Shown here: one piece after another, positions 41,986 through 51,439 of the stretch
How positions within the stretch are numbered: position 1 is the first letter of the stretch
Layout of the letters: the number at the start of each line of letters is the position of its first letter
Assembly (NCBI GenBank): GCA_003129525.1
Contig: CP029329.1
Span: 653,501 to 717,500 of the forward strand
DNA: 64,000 bases
DNA from: Clostridium beijerinckii
GTDB taxonomy: Bacteria > Bacillota > Clostridia > Clostridiales > Clostridiaceae
Direction of reading: 5' to 3'
The notes under the pieces: generated by a model
The model's input: the letters and a program-made list of their open reading frames with translations, nothing else
Databases searched by the model: none
Told to the model about the DNA's origin: nothing
Position numbers and translations under genes: made by a program

Positions 41986-42495
41986 TCAAACCCCATCGGA
42001 CTCAAGCTTTACTTGATATTCAATTAAAATGCTTTCTTCAACTTTCATAATTTCTCCAATATGAAGATTTAAGATTTCATGATTATTTGGATCTGCAATG
42101 ATAAGCATAGTAATGTCATCTATTACTTTTTCTTTTAGCAGTTCTTTATCAAAGGTCAGAAGCAAATCACCTTTTTTTATGTATTTCCCTTCTTCACAAT
42201 ATAAAGTGAATCCTTCACCTTTTAAATTTATGGTATCAAGCCCTACATGTATAAGAAGATCTATACCATCATCAGTTCTTATTCCAATAGCATGCATGCT
42301 TTCCTTCATTACTGTGACAATTAATCCATTACATGGAGAAAATATTTTGTTATCACTTGGCTTAATGGCAATTCCGTCGCCCATCATTTTTTGTGAAAAT
42401 ACTTCATCCTTAACTTCACTTAAATCTACACTAGTGCCATCTGCAAATGCATATAAGACTTTATCTCTCTTTTTCTTAAATATATTTTTAAACAT
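41986..42495 (-). CDS. PTS EIIA component (glucose/crr type)
   Basis: Cytoplasmic phosphocarrier that passes phosphate from HPr to the EIIB domain of the alpha-glucoside transporter. It has 169 residues from the ATG at 42495, which has AGGAGAG upstream; the longer frame back to 42522 overlaps the preceding gene. Motifs of the EIIA-Glc fold: FSPCNGLIVTVMKESMHAIG and the phosphorylated histidine in DDGIDLLIHVGLDTINLKGEGF near residue 85. It is the last gene of the operon EIICB - GH4 - EIIA, 8 bp after the GH4 stop. Confidence 0.92.
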   Translation of the reverse strand: MFKNIFKKKRDKVLYAFADGTSVDLSEVKDEVFSQKMMGDGIAIKPSDNKIFSPCNGLIVTVMKESMHAIGIRTDDGIDLLIHVGLDTINLKGEGFTLYCEEGKYIKKGDLLLTFDKELLKEKVIDDITMLIIADPNNHEILNLHIGEIMKVEESILIEYQVKLESDGV

Positions 42496-42503
42496 ATACT
42501 CTC

Positions 42504-43832
42504 CTATTTTAATTCTGGCCAATATTCTTTATTAGCTTCAATCATCTCATCTAAAATTTGTTTTGCAATAAAAGCAGATGGAACTGTTTTATTCATTGTA
42601 AATGCCATAAGTGCCTTTTCATATGAACCTTCAATTGCAGCTTCAACCACTAACTTTTCACTAGCCTCTTGTTGTTCAATTAAACCTTTGTAGAAAGTCG
42701 GTATTTCTCCAACACGTATTGGTTCTGGACCATCTTTAGTAATATATGCAGGTACTTCTACCATAGCATCATCTGGTAAACTTTTAATTGCACCATTATT
42801 TTCAATCATAACTAAGTGTCTTTTTCTTAAATCATATGCTAAACTCATAGCTACTTCTACAATAAATTCTCCATGAACACCTGTAAAGAATTGTGTTAAA
42901 TCAATTTCACCAGTAACATTATATTGTTCTACTGCTGTAAATATTTTCTTTTCTCTACCTTCCATTACCTCATTAGCTCTGGTATGATTTTTATCTGATT
43001 CTTCTACAATTTTATTGCCTAAAAGATAATATTGCATATAGGTATTTGGAAGATATTTAGGAAACATTTTCATTATATGTTTAGCATTATCAAAAGTGTG
43101 AAGCCATGACGCATCATTATGTCTTACTTCACTCCTAGAATTTGGTGGAATATAGCCATATTCTGCTACATATGCTTTTAATTCCTCTGTTTTATCTTCA
43201 CCACTTACTCTAATTTTTGTAAACCATCCAAAATGATTTAATCCAAAGTAATCTGCTTCAATTTCATGTCTATCGCAGTCTAAAATATTAGCCATATTTC
43301 TCATTATAGCAACTGGCATATCACATATATTTAAAATTCTTGCATTTGGTCTTAATTTATACATAGCTTTTGCCACAATAGCTGCTGGATTAGAGTAATT
43401 AACAATCCAGTAGTTTTTACTAGCATGTTTTTCGCAGAAATCAATCATTTCTACCATAGGATATATAGTTCTTAGACCGTATGCTAATCCCCCTGGTCCA
43501 CATGTTTCTTGTCCAACTACATTATATTTTAGCGGAATTTTTTCATCTAATTCTCTCATTTTATATAGGCCAACACGCATTTGAGCAAATACAAAATCAG
43601 CATCCTTAAAGCCTTCTTCTGGATTAGTAGTAAATATAAGCTTAACTTCCGGGTCAAACATTTCAACAACTTTCTTTACTATTACCCCAACTTTATTTTG
43701 ACGTTCTTCATTTATATCATATAATCTCAATTCTGATATTTTGAATTCCTCTTTTCTTGAAAGTAAACTTTTTACAATTCCTGGTGTATAAGTACTTCCT
43801 CCGCCTACGATTACTAGTTTAAATGTTTTCAT
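42504..43832 (-). CDS. malH: 6-phospho-alpha-glucosidase (GH4)
   Basis: NAD- and Mn-dependent GH4 enzyme that hydrolyses phosphorylated alpha-glucosides such as maltose 6'-phosphate. It has 442 residues. The Rossmann motif is IVGGGSTYTPGIVKSLL at the N-terminus. VGQETCGPGGLAYGLRTIYP is near residue 110, NYSNPAAIVAKAM near 147, the metal cysteine in NICDMPVAI near 172, and LNHFGWFTKI near 200 with the metal histidine. This pattern is that of the GlvA/MalH branch rather than the alpha-galactosidase branch. Start ATG with GGGAGG. It lies between the EIICB and EIIA genes, so it acts directly on the imported sugar phosphate. Confidence 0.92.
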   Translation of the reverse strand: MKTFKLVIVGGGSTYTPGIVKSLLSRKEEFKISELRLYDINEERQNKVGVIVKKVVEMFDPEVKLIFTTNPEEGFKDADFVFAQMRVGLYKMRELDEKIPLKYNVVGQETCGPGGLAYGLRTIYPMVEMIDFCEKHASKNYWIVNYSNPAAIVAKAMYKLRPNARILNICDMPVAIMRNMANILDCDRHEIEADYFGLNHFGWFTKIRVSGEDKTEELKAYVAEYGYIPPNSRSEVRHNDASWLHTFDNAKHIMKMFPKYLPNTYMQYYLLGNKIVEESDKNHTRANEVMEGREKKIFTAVEQYNVTGEIDLTQFFTGVHGEFIVEVAMSLAYDLRKRHLVMIENNGAIKSLPDDAMVEVPAYITKDGPEPIRVGEIPTFYKGLIEQQEASEKLVVEAAIEGSYEKALMAFTMNKTVPSAFIAKQILDEMIEANKEYWPELK

Positions 43833-43853
43833 TTCAATAATTCCTCCCTAATT

Positions 43854-45446
43854 TTATTCTATTGTTTCTAATGCTTCATCTACAATTGTTCTAATTTTAT
43901 TAATTGAAAGACCATAAACAACCTGTATATTATTTGCCTTTTTTACAACTCCAGCTGCTCCAGTAGTTTTTAATGTTTTTTCATCAATTAAACTATTATC
44001 AATAACATCTACTCTAAGCCTTGAAAAACAATTTTCTACAGTTACTATATTACTCTTACCGCCTAAGGCTTTAATAATTGTTAGAGCCTTTTCTCTATCG
44101 GCATTAAGGCTATCATTTTTATTACCTGTTTTCATGTCTTGTTTAACTTTTGCTGCATTTTTATTTAAATCAATTGTAGTATCTGTATTATCTTCTTCCC
44201 TTCCAGGTGTTCTCAAATTCATTTTTTCAATCATAAATTTGAATACTACAAATATAACAACTATTTCAACTAGTCCTATTAATACATATATAGGCCAATG
44301 GGTTCTGCTAATACCTGCAGGTAAATTTATAACAAGGAAATCTAAAATACCATTTGTTGCACAAACTCTTACGTCAACTATATACACTAACATTTGAAAT
44401 AATCCATCAATTACGGAATATACAAACCATAATAATGGTGCTGCAAAAATAAATGTGAATTCTAATGGTTCTGTAATACCTGCAATTACAGCAGTTAAAG
44501 TTGATGGTATTAACTGTGCTTTTAAATTATTACGCTTTGCTTTTTTAGCTGTAAAATAAAATGCTAAAGCAACACCAATTACACCGAAGGTTTTAACTAA
44601 ACCATAAGTCAGAAATCTTGCTGAATCCGGCATCATAGTTATTGTCTGATCATTTAGTAATGCTAAAAATACAGGTTTTGCTCCAATTACATTTTGCCCA
44701 TTAATAATCATTTGATCACCTACTGCAGAGTATAGGAATGGTGACCAAATCAAATGGTGGAGTCCAGTTGGAACTAAGAATCTATTTAAAAATCCATAAA
44801 CAAATACACCAAATGGCCCTGCTGTACTCATAAATCCTGTAAGTGCTGTAATTCCATTTGCTATGGTAGGCCAAATATATGTTGTTCCAATACTAAATAT
44901 TGTAATCACAGGAATCATAATAACAAATACAAATTTACTATTACCATAAGGAGCCATGGCACCTTTAAATTCTGTGTTTCCATACTTATTGTGAACTAAA
45001 GCCACTAAAACTCCTAAAATCATGCCTAGAAAAACTCCCATATCGGTTACATGAAATCCCAGTTGAATTGTTTGTCCAGTACCATATAAAGTACTTGCTG
45101 TATCACCCTTAATTAATTTACCTGATAATTCTAACCACTTACTGTTAGCACCTAAAAATAATATATAAGACATTATAGATATAAATGCTGCATCTGATTT
45201 TTTCTTTTTTGACATACCAATTGAAATTCCAACGCAAAACAGAATACTTAAATTCCCCATAATCGGTGACAGCATACCATTGAAGAATTTTCCTGTCTTC
45301 CAAATTAGTCCTCCTTCTGTAACGAAAGTTGTATTAGTAAAAACTGCAGTTAATGCAATCAACATCCCCACAATAGGCAAGAATAATACTGGTCCAATCA
45401 TAGCCTTAGCAAACTTTTGCATACTATCTAAAATCTTGTCTTTCAT
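43854..45446 (-). CDS. PTS alpha-glucoside transporter EIICB
   Basis: A 530-residue membrane transporter that imports and phosphorylates an alpha-glucoside (maltose-like). The EIIC domain (residues ~1-410) has about ten transmembrane helices and the glucose-family motifs FGVFVYGFLNRFLVPTGLHH near 205 and ITEPLEFTFIFAAPLLW near 325. After a charged linker, the EIIB domain (~450-530) has the phosphorylated cysteine in VENCFSRLRVDV near 470. Start ATG with AGAGGGG. It is first in an operon with GH4 and EIIA genes, behind a strong promoter at 45503-45531. Confidence 0.94.
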   Translation of the reverse strand: MKDKILDSMQKFAKAMIGPVLFLPIVGMLIALTAVFTNTTFVTEGGLIWKTGKFFNGMLSPIMGNLSILFCVGISIGMSKKKKSDAAFISIMSYILFLGANSKWLELSGKLIKGDTASTLYGTGQTIQLGFHVTDMGVFLGMILGVLVALVHNKYGNTEFKGAMAPYGNSKFVFVIMIPVITIFSIGTTYIWPTIANGITALTGFMSTAGPFGVFVYGFLNRFLVPTGLHHLIWSPFLYSAVGDQMIINGQNVIGAKPVFLALLNDQTITMMPDSARFLTYGLVKTFGVIGVALAFYFTAKKAKRNNLKAQLIPSTLTAVIAGITEPLEFTFIFAAPLLWFVYSVIDGLFQMLVYIVDVRVCATNGILDFLVINLPAGISRTHWPIYVLIGLVEIVVIFVVFKFMIEKMNLRTPGREEDNTDTTIDLNKNAAKVKQDMKTGNKNDSLNADREKALTIIKALGGKSNIVTVENCFSRLRVDVIDNSLIDEKTLKTTGAAGVVKKANNIQVVYGLSINKIRTIVDEALETIE

Positions 45447-45502
45447 TTAAATTTACCCCTCTCTAATCTTATAATATTTTCCTTTGGTAATTACCTAGGC
45501 AT

Positions 45503-45531
45503 ATAATATCATGATTTACAAACTGTGTTAA
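45503..45531 (-). promoter_or_regulatory. Promoter of the alpha-glucoside PTS operon
   Basis: On the minus strand TTAACA, 17 nt, TATTAT lies 57 bp before the EIICB start. The spacing is ideal for a vegetative sigma-A promoter. Confidence 0.65.
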
Positions 45532-45567
45532 TAGTTTTAGGCATTTCAGTAACATGTTGAGCAAAAA

Positions 45568-45581
45568 GTAAACATGTTTAC
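45568..45581. promoter_or_regulatory. Perfect palindromic operator candidate
   Basis: GTAAACATGTTTAC is a perfect 14-bp palindrome, with a half-like copy AGTAACATGTTGA 18 bp closer to the promoter. It lies upstream of the -35 box, between the RpiR regulator gene and the operon, so it is a likely site for that regulator or for catabolite control. Confidence 0.5.
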
Positions 45582-45592
45582 CTCTTTATACG

Positions 45593-45631
45593 AAAAAAGG
45601 CTGCCTCCAGAATTAATCTTAAGGCAACCTT
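45593..45631 (-). terminator. Terminator of the RpiR regulator gene
   Basis: On the minus strand AAGGTTGCCT pairs with AGGCAGCCTT around 15 nt and is followed by a T run. It separates the regulator gene from the PTS operon. Confidence 0.8.
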
Positions 45632-45640
45632 TTAAGCGGC

Positions 45641-46366
45641 TTATATATTATTTATTACTTTATCTAATAGGTATTCCATAATAATCATCACTCTAGCATA
45701 AAAATAATTCGCAGTAATATTTCGATCATCTAATTCTTTATCATCCAATATAGAAAAATTCAAAGTCGATTCTTTAGCCATATGATTCACTTTTTCTCCA
45801 GTAAATGTAATGATATCCAGATCATTTTTAACTGCATAATCTATAACTTTCGTTACGCTTTCAGTCTCTCCACTTTTGGATATTCCAATTACTAAAGCAC
45901 CACCTATTTGATTATTATCATACACTCCATAAGAATTTGTTTTGATACATTTAAATCCTAATACCAACATCTTTCTCCAGAAAAATTCTGCAATGGGGGA
46001 AGAAAAACCAGTAGCTGTTATAAAAATTATATCCTCTCTATGTTTAATTAACATGGATATAAAGATATCTATCTTTTTTTTATCAATATGAGATATGAAA
46101 CTAGTGATGTCAGAAGTATGTTCTTGATTCTTTTTATGGTTTTTTATTATGAAATTCAAGCGATATAACATATCAGTATAACCAGTATAACCTAACTTTT
46201 TTGATAATTTAATTACTGTTGATGCAGAAGTATAATTAATGTTGGCAACTTCCCTTACACCTTTATCTAATACCGTCTCACTATTTTTCACTATATACCC
46301 AAGCACTTGTCTCTCTATTTCCGTCAATTTATAGTTATCAGCAATTTTATAAATATCAAACTCCAT
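45641..46366 (-). CDS. MurR/RpiR family transcriptional regulator
   Basis: A 241-residue sugar-phosphate-responsive regulator. Residues 1-75 form the RpiR helix-turn-helix (LTEIERQVLGYIVKNSETVL, then VREVANINYTSASTVIKLSK). Residues ~95-230 form the SIS sugar-phosphate domain, with ATGFSSPIAEFFWRKML and VIGISKSGETESVTKVIDYA. Start ATG with GGAGGA. It lies just upstream of, and in the same direction as, the EIICB-GH4-EIIA operon but ends at its own terminator. It probably controls that operon, sensing a phosphorylated alpha-glucoside. Confidence 0.9.
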   Translation of the reverse strand: MEFDIYKIADNYKLTEIERQVLGYIVKNSETVLDKGVREVANINYTSASTVIKLSKKLGYTGYTDMLYRLNFIIKNHKKNQEHTSDITSFISHIDKKKIDIFISMLIKHREDIIFITATGFSSPIAEFFWRKMLVLGFKCIKTNSYGVYDNNQIGGALVIGISKSGETESVTKVIDYAVKNDLDIITFTGEKVNHMAKESTLNFSILDDKELDDRNITANYFYARVMIIMEYLLDKVINNI

Positions 46367-46399
46367 CTGATTCCTCCATATTGTATAACATATTTACTC

Positions 46400-48163
46400 T
46401 TAATTAGTTTGTGTTAGATATTCTACGAATATTTTAACTATATCAGGATCAAATTGCTTTCCTGAACATCTTTGTAATTCTTTAATAGCATCTTCTTTAC
46501 TAAAAGTTTTTTTATAAATATTATTACTAGTCATGGCATCATATGCATCTGCAATATTAACAATTCTAGATATTAACGGTATACTTTCTCCCTTTAATTT
46601 AAGAGGGTATCCCTCTCCATCCCATCTTTCATGATGTGTTAATACACCTTTAGCAATATTATCTAATTGATTAGAAGCTTTTATAATTCTATATCCCTTT
46701 TCCGTATGAGTTTTAACTATTTCAAATTCATCATCTGTTAATCTTCCTGATTTCAGTAGTATTTCTTCGTTTATACCTATTTTACCTATATCATGAAGTT
46801 TAGCAACTATTGTAAGTTCATCCATTACAGAGATTGGAAGTGATAATCTTTCCCCAATAATCAAAGAATGTTTTAAAACTCTATCTGTATGTTCTTCTGT
46901 TTCTAAACTTTTAGTTTGAAGTCCTGTTTGCAATGAATACATCACCGAACTGTTAAAACTACTTTTTTGTAACAACTTCTGCCTATACACCTTATCTTCA
47001 GCTTCCTTTAAAGCCTCATATATACTTTTATTTATATTATCAGTTATAGATGCACCTAAAGATATACTTATATCAATTAAGTCATGCTTATAAAGTTTAC
47101 ACTGTTCAAATATTTTTTTAATAATGTTTTCACACTCATAATCAGTACTATTGGGAACTAGAATTACAAATTCATCTCCACCTATTCTAAATATTAATTG
47201 TCTATCATCACAAACATCTCTAAGAACCTGAGCTATAAGTTTTAGCAACTCGTCCCCTTCACGGTGCCCTAAGGTATCATTTACTAATTTCAAGCCATTT
47301 GCATCTCCCATTATCACTCCTAGTGGAAGATGTTCTTTTGCTAAAAGTGTCTTTGCCCTTTCTTCAAAATAAGTTCTATTATATAAGCCAGTTAAAATAT
47401 CTGTAAAACTTGCACGTTTTAACTCTTCTTCTACTTTTTTATTTTCAGTAACATCTAAAATTAGTCCAACTACACCAACAATTTCATTATTTTTATCTAT
47501 TACAGGTACTTTTACCGCTGCCGTATATATGTCTTTTCCGTCATCTGAGTGAAGTATTGTTTCAGTTTTTATGCTTTGCTTTGTTTTTATAACTTCATTG
47601 TCTTCTTTTGTATATTTAATTGCTAATTCTTCTGAAGCATGTATATCAAAATTTGTTTTCCCTACAAATTCATCTGTTCCTTTTTCATTATAAAACTCAT
47701 CAAATTTCTTATTTGTATAAACATATTTCCCATCTTTATCTTTATAAAAAACCATACCTGGCAATGTTTCCATTACTATCTTTAATACTCTTTCTTTTTC
47801 TTCTATAATCTTATCCTTCTCATTTATAATATCTAAATTTGTATATATACCAGCTATAGCAATTATTTGTTCACTTTCATCAATTAATGGAATTATAGTG
47901 ACTTTTCTATAATTTCCATCTAAACATATTTGTTCTGTTATGGGCTTCAATGAATTTATAACTAAATTATAATATCCACGCAATTCATTATTTACTGCTC
48001 CATTAAAAATTTCTTCATCTTTCAGTCCAATAAAATCCTTATTTGTACCTTTATATATATTTTGATATTCTTTATTAACGTATATAAATCTCAAATCAAG
48101 ATCTTTTATCCATATAGGTTGTAGAATATTATCCACTAATAATTTGAACAGTTTGTACTCCAT
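46400..48163 (-). CDS. PAS-PAS-GGDEF-HD-GYP signalling protein
   Basis: A cyclic-di-GMP signalling protein of 587 residues without transmembrane helices. Two PAS sensor domains cover about residues 5-110 and 125-245 (the second with LPGMVFYKDKDGKYVYTNKK). The GGDEF domain (~250-405) has an intact RIGGDEFVILV active site. The HD-GYP domain (~410-585) has HDIGKIGINEEILLKSGRLT and HHERWDGEGYPLKLKGESIP, both metal motifs intact. It may therefore both make and break c-di-GMP, with the balance set by the PAS ligand. Start ATG with AGAGGAG. The divergent IS1182 element is inserted just upstream and may have displaced its promoter. Confidence 0.93.
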   Translation of the reverse strand: MEYKLFKLLVDNILQPIWIKDLDLRFIYVNKEYQNIYKGTNKDFIGLKDEEIFNGAVNNELRGYYNLVINSLKPITEQICLDGNYRKVTIIPLIDESEQIIAIAGIYTNLDIINEKDKIIEEKERVLKIVMETLPGMVFYKDKDGKYVYTNKKFDEFYNEKGTDEFVGKTNFDIHASEELAIKYTKEDNEVIKTKQSIKTETILHSDDGKDIYTAAVKVPVIDKNNEIVGVVGLILDVTENKKVEEELKRASFTDILTGLYNRTYFEERAKTLLAKEHLPLGVIMGDANGLKLVNDTLGHREGDELLKLIAQVLRDVCDDRQLIFRIGGDEFVILVPNSTDYECENIIKKIFEQCKLYKHDLIDISISLGASITDNINKSIYEALKEAEDKVYRQKLLQKSSFNSSVMYSLQTGLQTKSLETEEHTDRVLKHSLIIGERLSLPISVMDELTIVAKLHDIGKIGINEEILLKSGRLTDDEFEIVKTHTEKGYRIIKASNQLDNIAKGVLTHHERWDGEGYPLKLKGESIPLISRIVNIADAYDAMTSNNIYKKTFSKEDAIKELQRCSGKQFDPDIVKIFVEYLTQTN

Positions 48164-48206
48164 ATCATATTTTCTCCTCTTTAAGTTTATATAAAATAAT
48201 TATAAC

Positions 48207-50012
48207 ATGATTAGACCACAAAAAGCTGACAAATATCATCCAATTAGAATTTAATGATATAATAGCATTATAAAATTAAACGTATGAGGAGAATTACTAT
48301 GTTTTGCAAAAATGACCTTCAACAAACTTCATTATTTGAACCAATCAACCAAATGCCAAAATACCTTCAAGATATTTTAAATAAAAGTTGGGCTAAGGCA
48401 TTTAAGGATCATATTTTTCCGCGAATAAATGAGGAGCGTTTTTCGGTTTTATATAGCAATAAAGCCTCAAGGCCTAATTCACCTATTAATGTTATTCTTG
48501 GCTTACTAATTATAAAAGAAATATTTCAGCAGACTGATGAAGAGCTTATCGGCTCTATTCATTTCGATGTAAGATATCAATATGCTTTAAATACAACTAA
48601 TTATGAAACACAACCAGTATCTATAAATACTCTAACAAATTTTAGAAACAGACTTGTTGAATATGAAGCGTCAACTAATGAAGACTTAATAAAAGCTGAA
48701 GTTGAAGCTTTATCCGAAAGCATTGCTAAGTATTTATCTGTTGATAATAAAAAAGTTAGAGTGGATTCGTTAATGGTTAGTTCATCATGCAAAAAATTAA
48801 GTAGAATTGAGCTAGTATATTCTATAAATAGCAGACTTATTAAAGCTCTAAATATAATAAATCCACCTATTATAAGTGATGAACTAAAACCGTACCTTGA
48901 AAAGGGGCATAAAAATGACACTATATATAGAACTCAAGATTTAAAGGCTGATTCAAAACTTTCAATTTTAATCGAACATTCTAAAATTCTATACAATATC
49001 GCTCTGAAAGCTGGAGATATAGTTACTTCAACAGAAGAGTTTCAACTTTTAAATAGAGTTATTCAGGACCAAACTACAGAAGATGCTGCAAAAAATTTAG
49101 TTATTAAAGATTCAAAAGATATAACTTCAACTAGTTTACAAAATCCAACTGACAAAGATGCAACCTACAGAAAAAAATATGGTGGTAACGTTGGTTATGT
49201 TGTTAATATACAAGAATCATTTAATGATAAAAACAGTGTTATAACAGGCTATGACCTTAAGCAAAATATTCACAGCGATTCAAAATTTGCTGATGATGTT
49301 ATTGCTAATTTAGCTTCACAAAATAAAAATTCAAACTGTAAACTACTAGTTGATGGTGCTTACTATGAACAAGAAAAAGCCAAAAATGCTTTAAAACAAG
49401 GAATTGAAATGATTCCAAGTCAACTAGTTGGCAGAAAAGTATCTACTGATAAACTGAGTTATTCAAAATTCATTGTAGATGACGAAAAAAATGTAATAAG
49501 TTGTTGTCCTAACGGAGTCGAACCTGTAGAGTCTTATTATAGTTCAAAATCTTATACAGCCAAATTTGACTCCAGTACATGTGAAAAATGTCCTTTAAAT
49601 TCACAATGTCCAAAGAAAATATCAAAGAAATTTAATACCATAAGAGTTAGCGAAAAAGCTTATAATACAGCTACTCAAAGAGAAAAAATGCACGAGAGTG
49701 AGTATATAAAGCTTGCAAATAAAAGGGCTGGTATAGAAGGTATTCCTTCTGTTTTGAGGAGAAGATATAAAATTGATACCATGCCTATCCGGGGATTATT
49801 GCGCTCAAAATTATGGGTTGGATTTAAAATCGCAGCCTATAACTTCAAGAAACTGTTAAAACAGTTTCTTGAAAGTGGCATAGAGTGTTTTCTCAATATA
49901 ATTGCATGTATAGTTGCTGTAATAATTAACTGTTTTAAATTATATTTTTTAGAATTTGAAGCAAAGCTGTCAAACTAATCACGATACTTTATAGTTTTTG
50001 TGGTTTAATCAT
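48207..50012 (+). mobile_element. Complete IS1182-family insertion sequence
   Basis: Terminal inverted repeats: left ATGATTAGACCACAAAAA (48207-48224) and right, on the minus strand, ATGATTAAACCACAAAAA (49995-50012), one mismatch in 18. AAC flanks both sides and may be the target duplication. One full transposase gene lies inside. Confidence 0.8.
48299..49978 (+). CDS. IS1182 family transposase
   Basis: A DDE transposase of 559 residues from the ATG at 48299 (AGGAG 7 nt upstream). The N-terminal DUF772-type region holds PNSPINVILGLLIIKEIFQQ and LIGSIHFDVRYQYAL near residue 85. The catalytic region has VRVDSLMVSSSCKK near 157 and LLVDGAYYEQEKAKNALKQG near 350. The zinc-like cysteines CEKCPLNSQCPKK are near 426. 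The C-terminal block REKMHESEYIKLANKRAGIE and LWVGFKIAAYNFKK is the usual IS1182 end. No frameshift or stop is seen and both inverted repeats are present, so it may be active. Confidence 0.93.
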   Translation: MFCKNDLQQTSLFEPINQMPKYLQDILNKSWAKAFKDHIFPRINEERFSVLYSNKASRPNSPINVILGLLIIKEIFQQTDEELIGSIHFDVRYQYALNTTNYETQPVSINTLTNFRNRLVEYEASTNEDLIKAEVEALSESIAKYLSVDNKKVRVDSLMVSSSCKKLSRIELVYSINSRLIKALNIINPPIISDELKPYLEKGHKNDTIYRTQDLKADSKLSILIEHSKILYNIALKAGDIVTSTEEFQLLNRVIQDQTTEDAAKNLVIKDSKDITSTSLQNPTDKDATYRKKYGGNVGYVVNIQESFNDKNSVITGYDLKQNIHSDSKFADDVIANLASQNKNSNCKLLVDGAYYEQEKAKNALKQGIEMIPSQLVGRKVSTDKLSYSKFIVDDEKNVISCCPNGVEPVESYYSSKSYTAKFDSSTCEKCPLNSQCPKKISKKFNTIRVSEKAYNTATQREKMHESEYIKLANKRAGIEGIPSVLRRRYKIDTMPIRGLLRSKLWVGFKIAAYNFKKLLKQFLESGIECFLNIIACIVAVIINCFKLYFLEFEAKLSN

Positions 50013-50131
50013 AACATTAAAATTTAAACCTTGTAGATGCTCGTCTAAATACTTAACACAAATTACCAACATATATATTATGTATATATTACCATATAAA
50101 TTGTACTGGTTAAACTACAAAAGATTGTAAT

Positions 50132-50177
50132 ATAGGGTTTCTCAATAATAATTTCAATTATCATTGGGAAACCCTAT
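50132..50177. terminator. Hairpin at the metallophosphoesterase 3' end
   Basis: TAGGGTTTCTCAATAATAATT pairs, with few mismatches, with its complement ending GGGAAACCCTA. It overlaps the stop codon of the gene on the minus strand and could terminate either neighbour. Confidence 0.55.
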
Positions 50178-51352
50178 GTTTTAAAGTTAATCTTAATATT
50201 TACTATTTCGTTTTCACTTCCAATTCTTATTGGCGGCCCCCATGTTCCATATCCTGAACTTACAATTAAATTGAAATTATCCTTTATTAAATGCCCATAA
50301 TCCTTTTCATTTAAATAGTTTGTAATAAGATTACCTGGAAATATCTGTCCTTTATGCGTATGCCCTGAAAGTTGTAAATCCACATTCTCTGTTTCTGCTT
50401 CCTCTAAGTTCTCTGGTCTATGGTTTAAAACTATAATCGGAAGTGATTTATCAACATCTTTCAAAATATCGCTTAACGGTTTTATTTCTTGTCCTGTTAC
50501 TCTTCTGTTTGCTGGATCATTTCTTCCAACTACATAAAAGCTCTCTGCTATTTTTATTGACTCATCTTGCAAAAACTTGATATTTGCATCTTCAAAGTAT
50601 GAAATAGTTTGTGATAAATCACCGGTACCATATTCATGGTTTCCTGTAATATCATATACTCCATACTCGGATTTTATATTCTTAAATGTTTCTCTAGAAT
50701 ATTCTTTTAAATTTGTAGTTGTATTTTCATCAAATATATCCCCACAAAATAAAACTATATCTGGATTTAATTCATTTATTGAATTTACCATTTTATTAAT
50801 GCCATTTTCTTTTATTGTTATTCCCATATGAACATCAGAAATCATAACAACATTTAATGAAGTGATTTTTCCTGCATATTTATTAATATTTACTTCATAA
50901 TTAGTTACAACTTGATTTTGAGCATTCCGAATCCCTAAACCAACAACAATAAATACTATTATAAATACCGAAATTCCATTACAATATATATTTTTTAGGT
51001 TTTGTTTAATTGGTTGACCAATATTAATCTTCTTTAAAATAAACTTTATAATATCTACCACAAAAAATATCATTATTGAATAAATAAAAATACCAAGATA
51101 AGTTGTACCAATCAATGTAACTATAGATGTTATCCAATTATCTGTAGTTAATATGCCCATAAATATATCCCTTAAAATAAAAGCTAAGGCAACAGTCCAA
51201 TATATCAACCAATATATTAACCAACACCATCTATATTTAAATTTTAAGCGCCCATGTAAAAATATTCTTTTCCCTTTTAAGCCAATATAATAACAAAGGC
51301 TAATATATAAACCTAATACAATAAAAATTAATATAATCACCTTAGTATTCAT
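50174..51352 (-). CDS. Membrane-anchored metallophosphoesterase
   Basis: A 392-residue calcineurin-type phosphoesterase of the YkuE/YpbG class. The first ~150 residues contain about four or five transmembrane helices. The catalytic domain faces away from them and has all metal motifs: ISDVHMG near residue 172, FCGDIFDE near 202, GNHEYGTGD near 238, VLNHRPE near 307, and SGHTHKGQIFPGN near 333. The substrate is unknown; relatives act on UDP-linked lipids or cyclic nucleotides. Start ATG with AGAGGTAAATAAAAAA, a fair site. It is monocistronic. Confidence 0.88.
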   Translation of the reverse strand: MNTKVIILIFIVLGLYISLCYYIGLKGKRIFLHGRLKFKYRWCWLIYWLIYWTVALAFILRDIFMGILTTDNWITSIVTLIGTTYLGIFIYSIMIFFVVDIIKFILKKINIGQPIKQNLKNIYCNGISVFIIVFIVVGLGIRNAQNQVVTNYEVNINKYAGKITSLNVVMISDVHMGITIKENGINKMVNSINELNPDIVLFCGDIFDENTTTNLKEYSRETFKNIKSEYGVYDITGNHEYGTGDLSQTISYFEDANIKFLQDESIKIAESFYVVGRNDPANRRVTGQEIKPLSDILKDVDKSLPIIVLNHRPENLEEAETENVDLQLSGHTHKGQIFPGNLITNYLNEKDYGHLIKDNFNLIVSSGYGTWGPPIRIGSENEIVNIKINFKT

Positions 51353-51439
51353 TTTTTTATTTACCTCTTTTCAATTGACATAGAATAATTGTAAGTTACA
51401 AATTACAACTTCAATGAGAAAACTCAATAATCCAATAAT

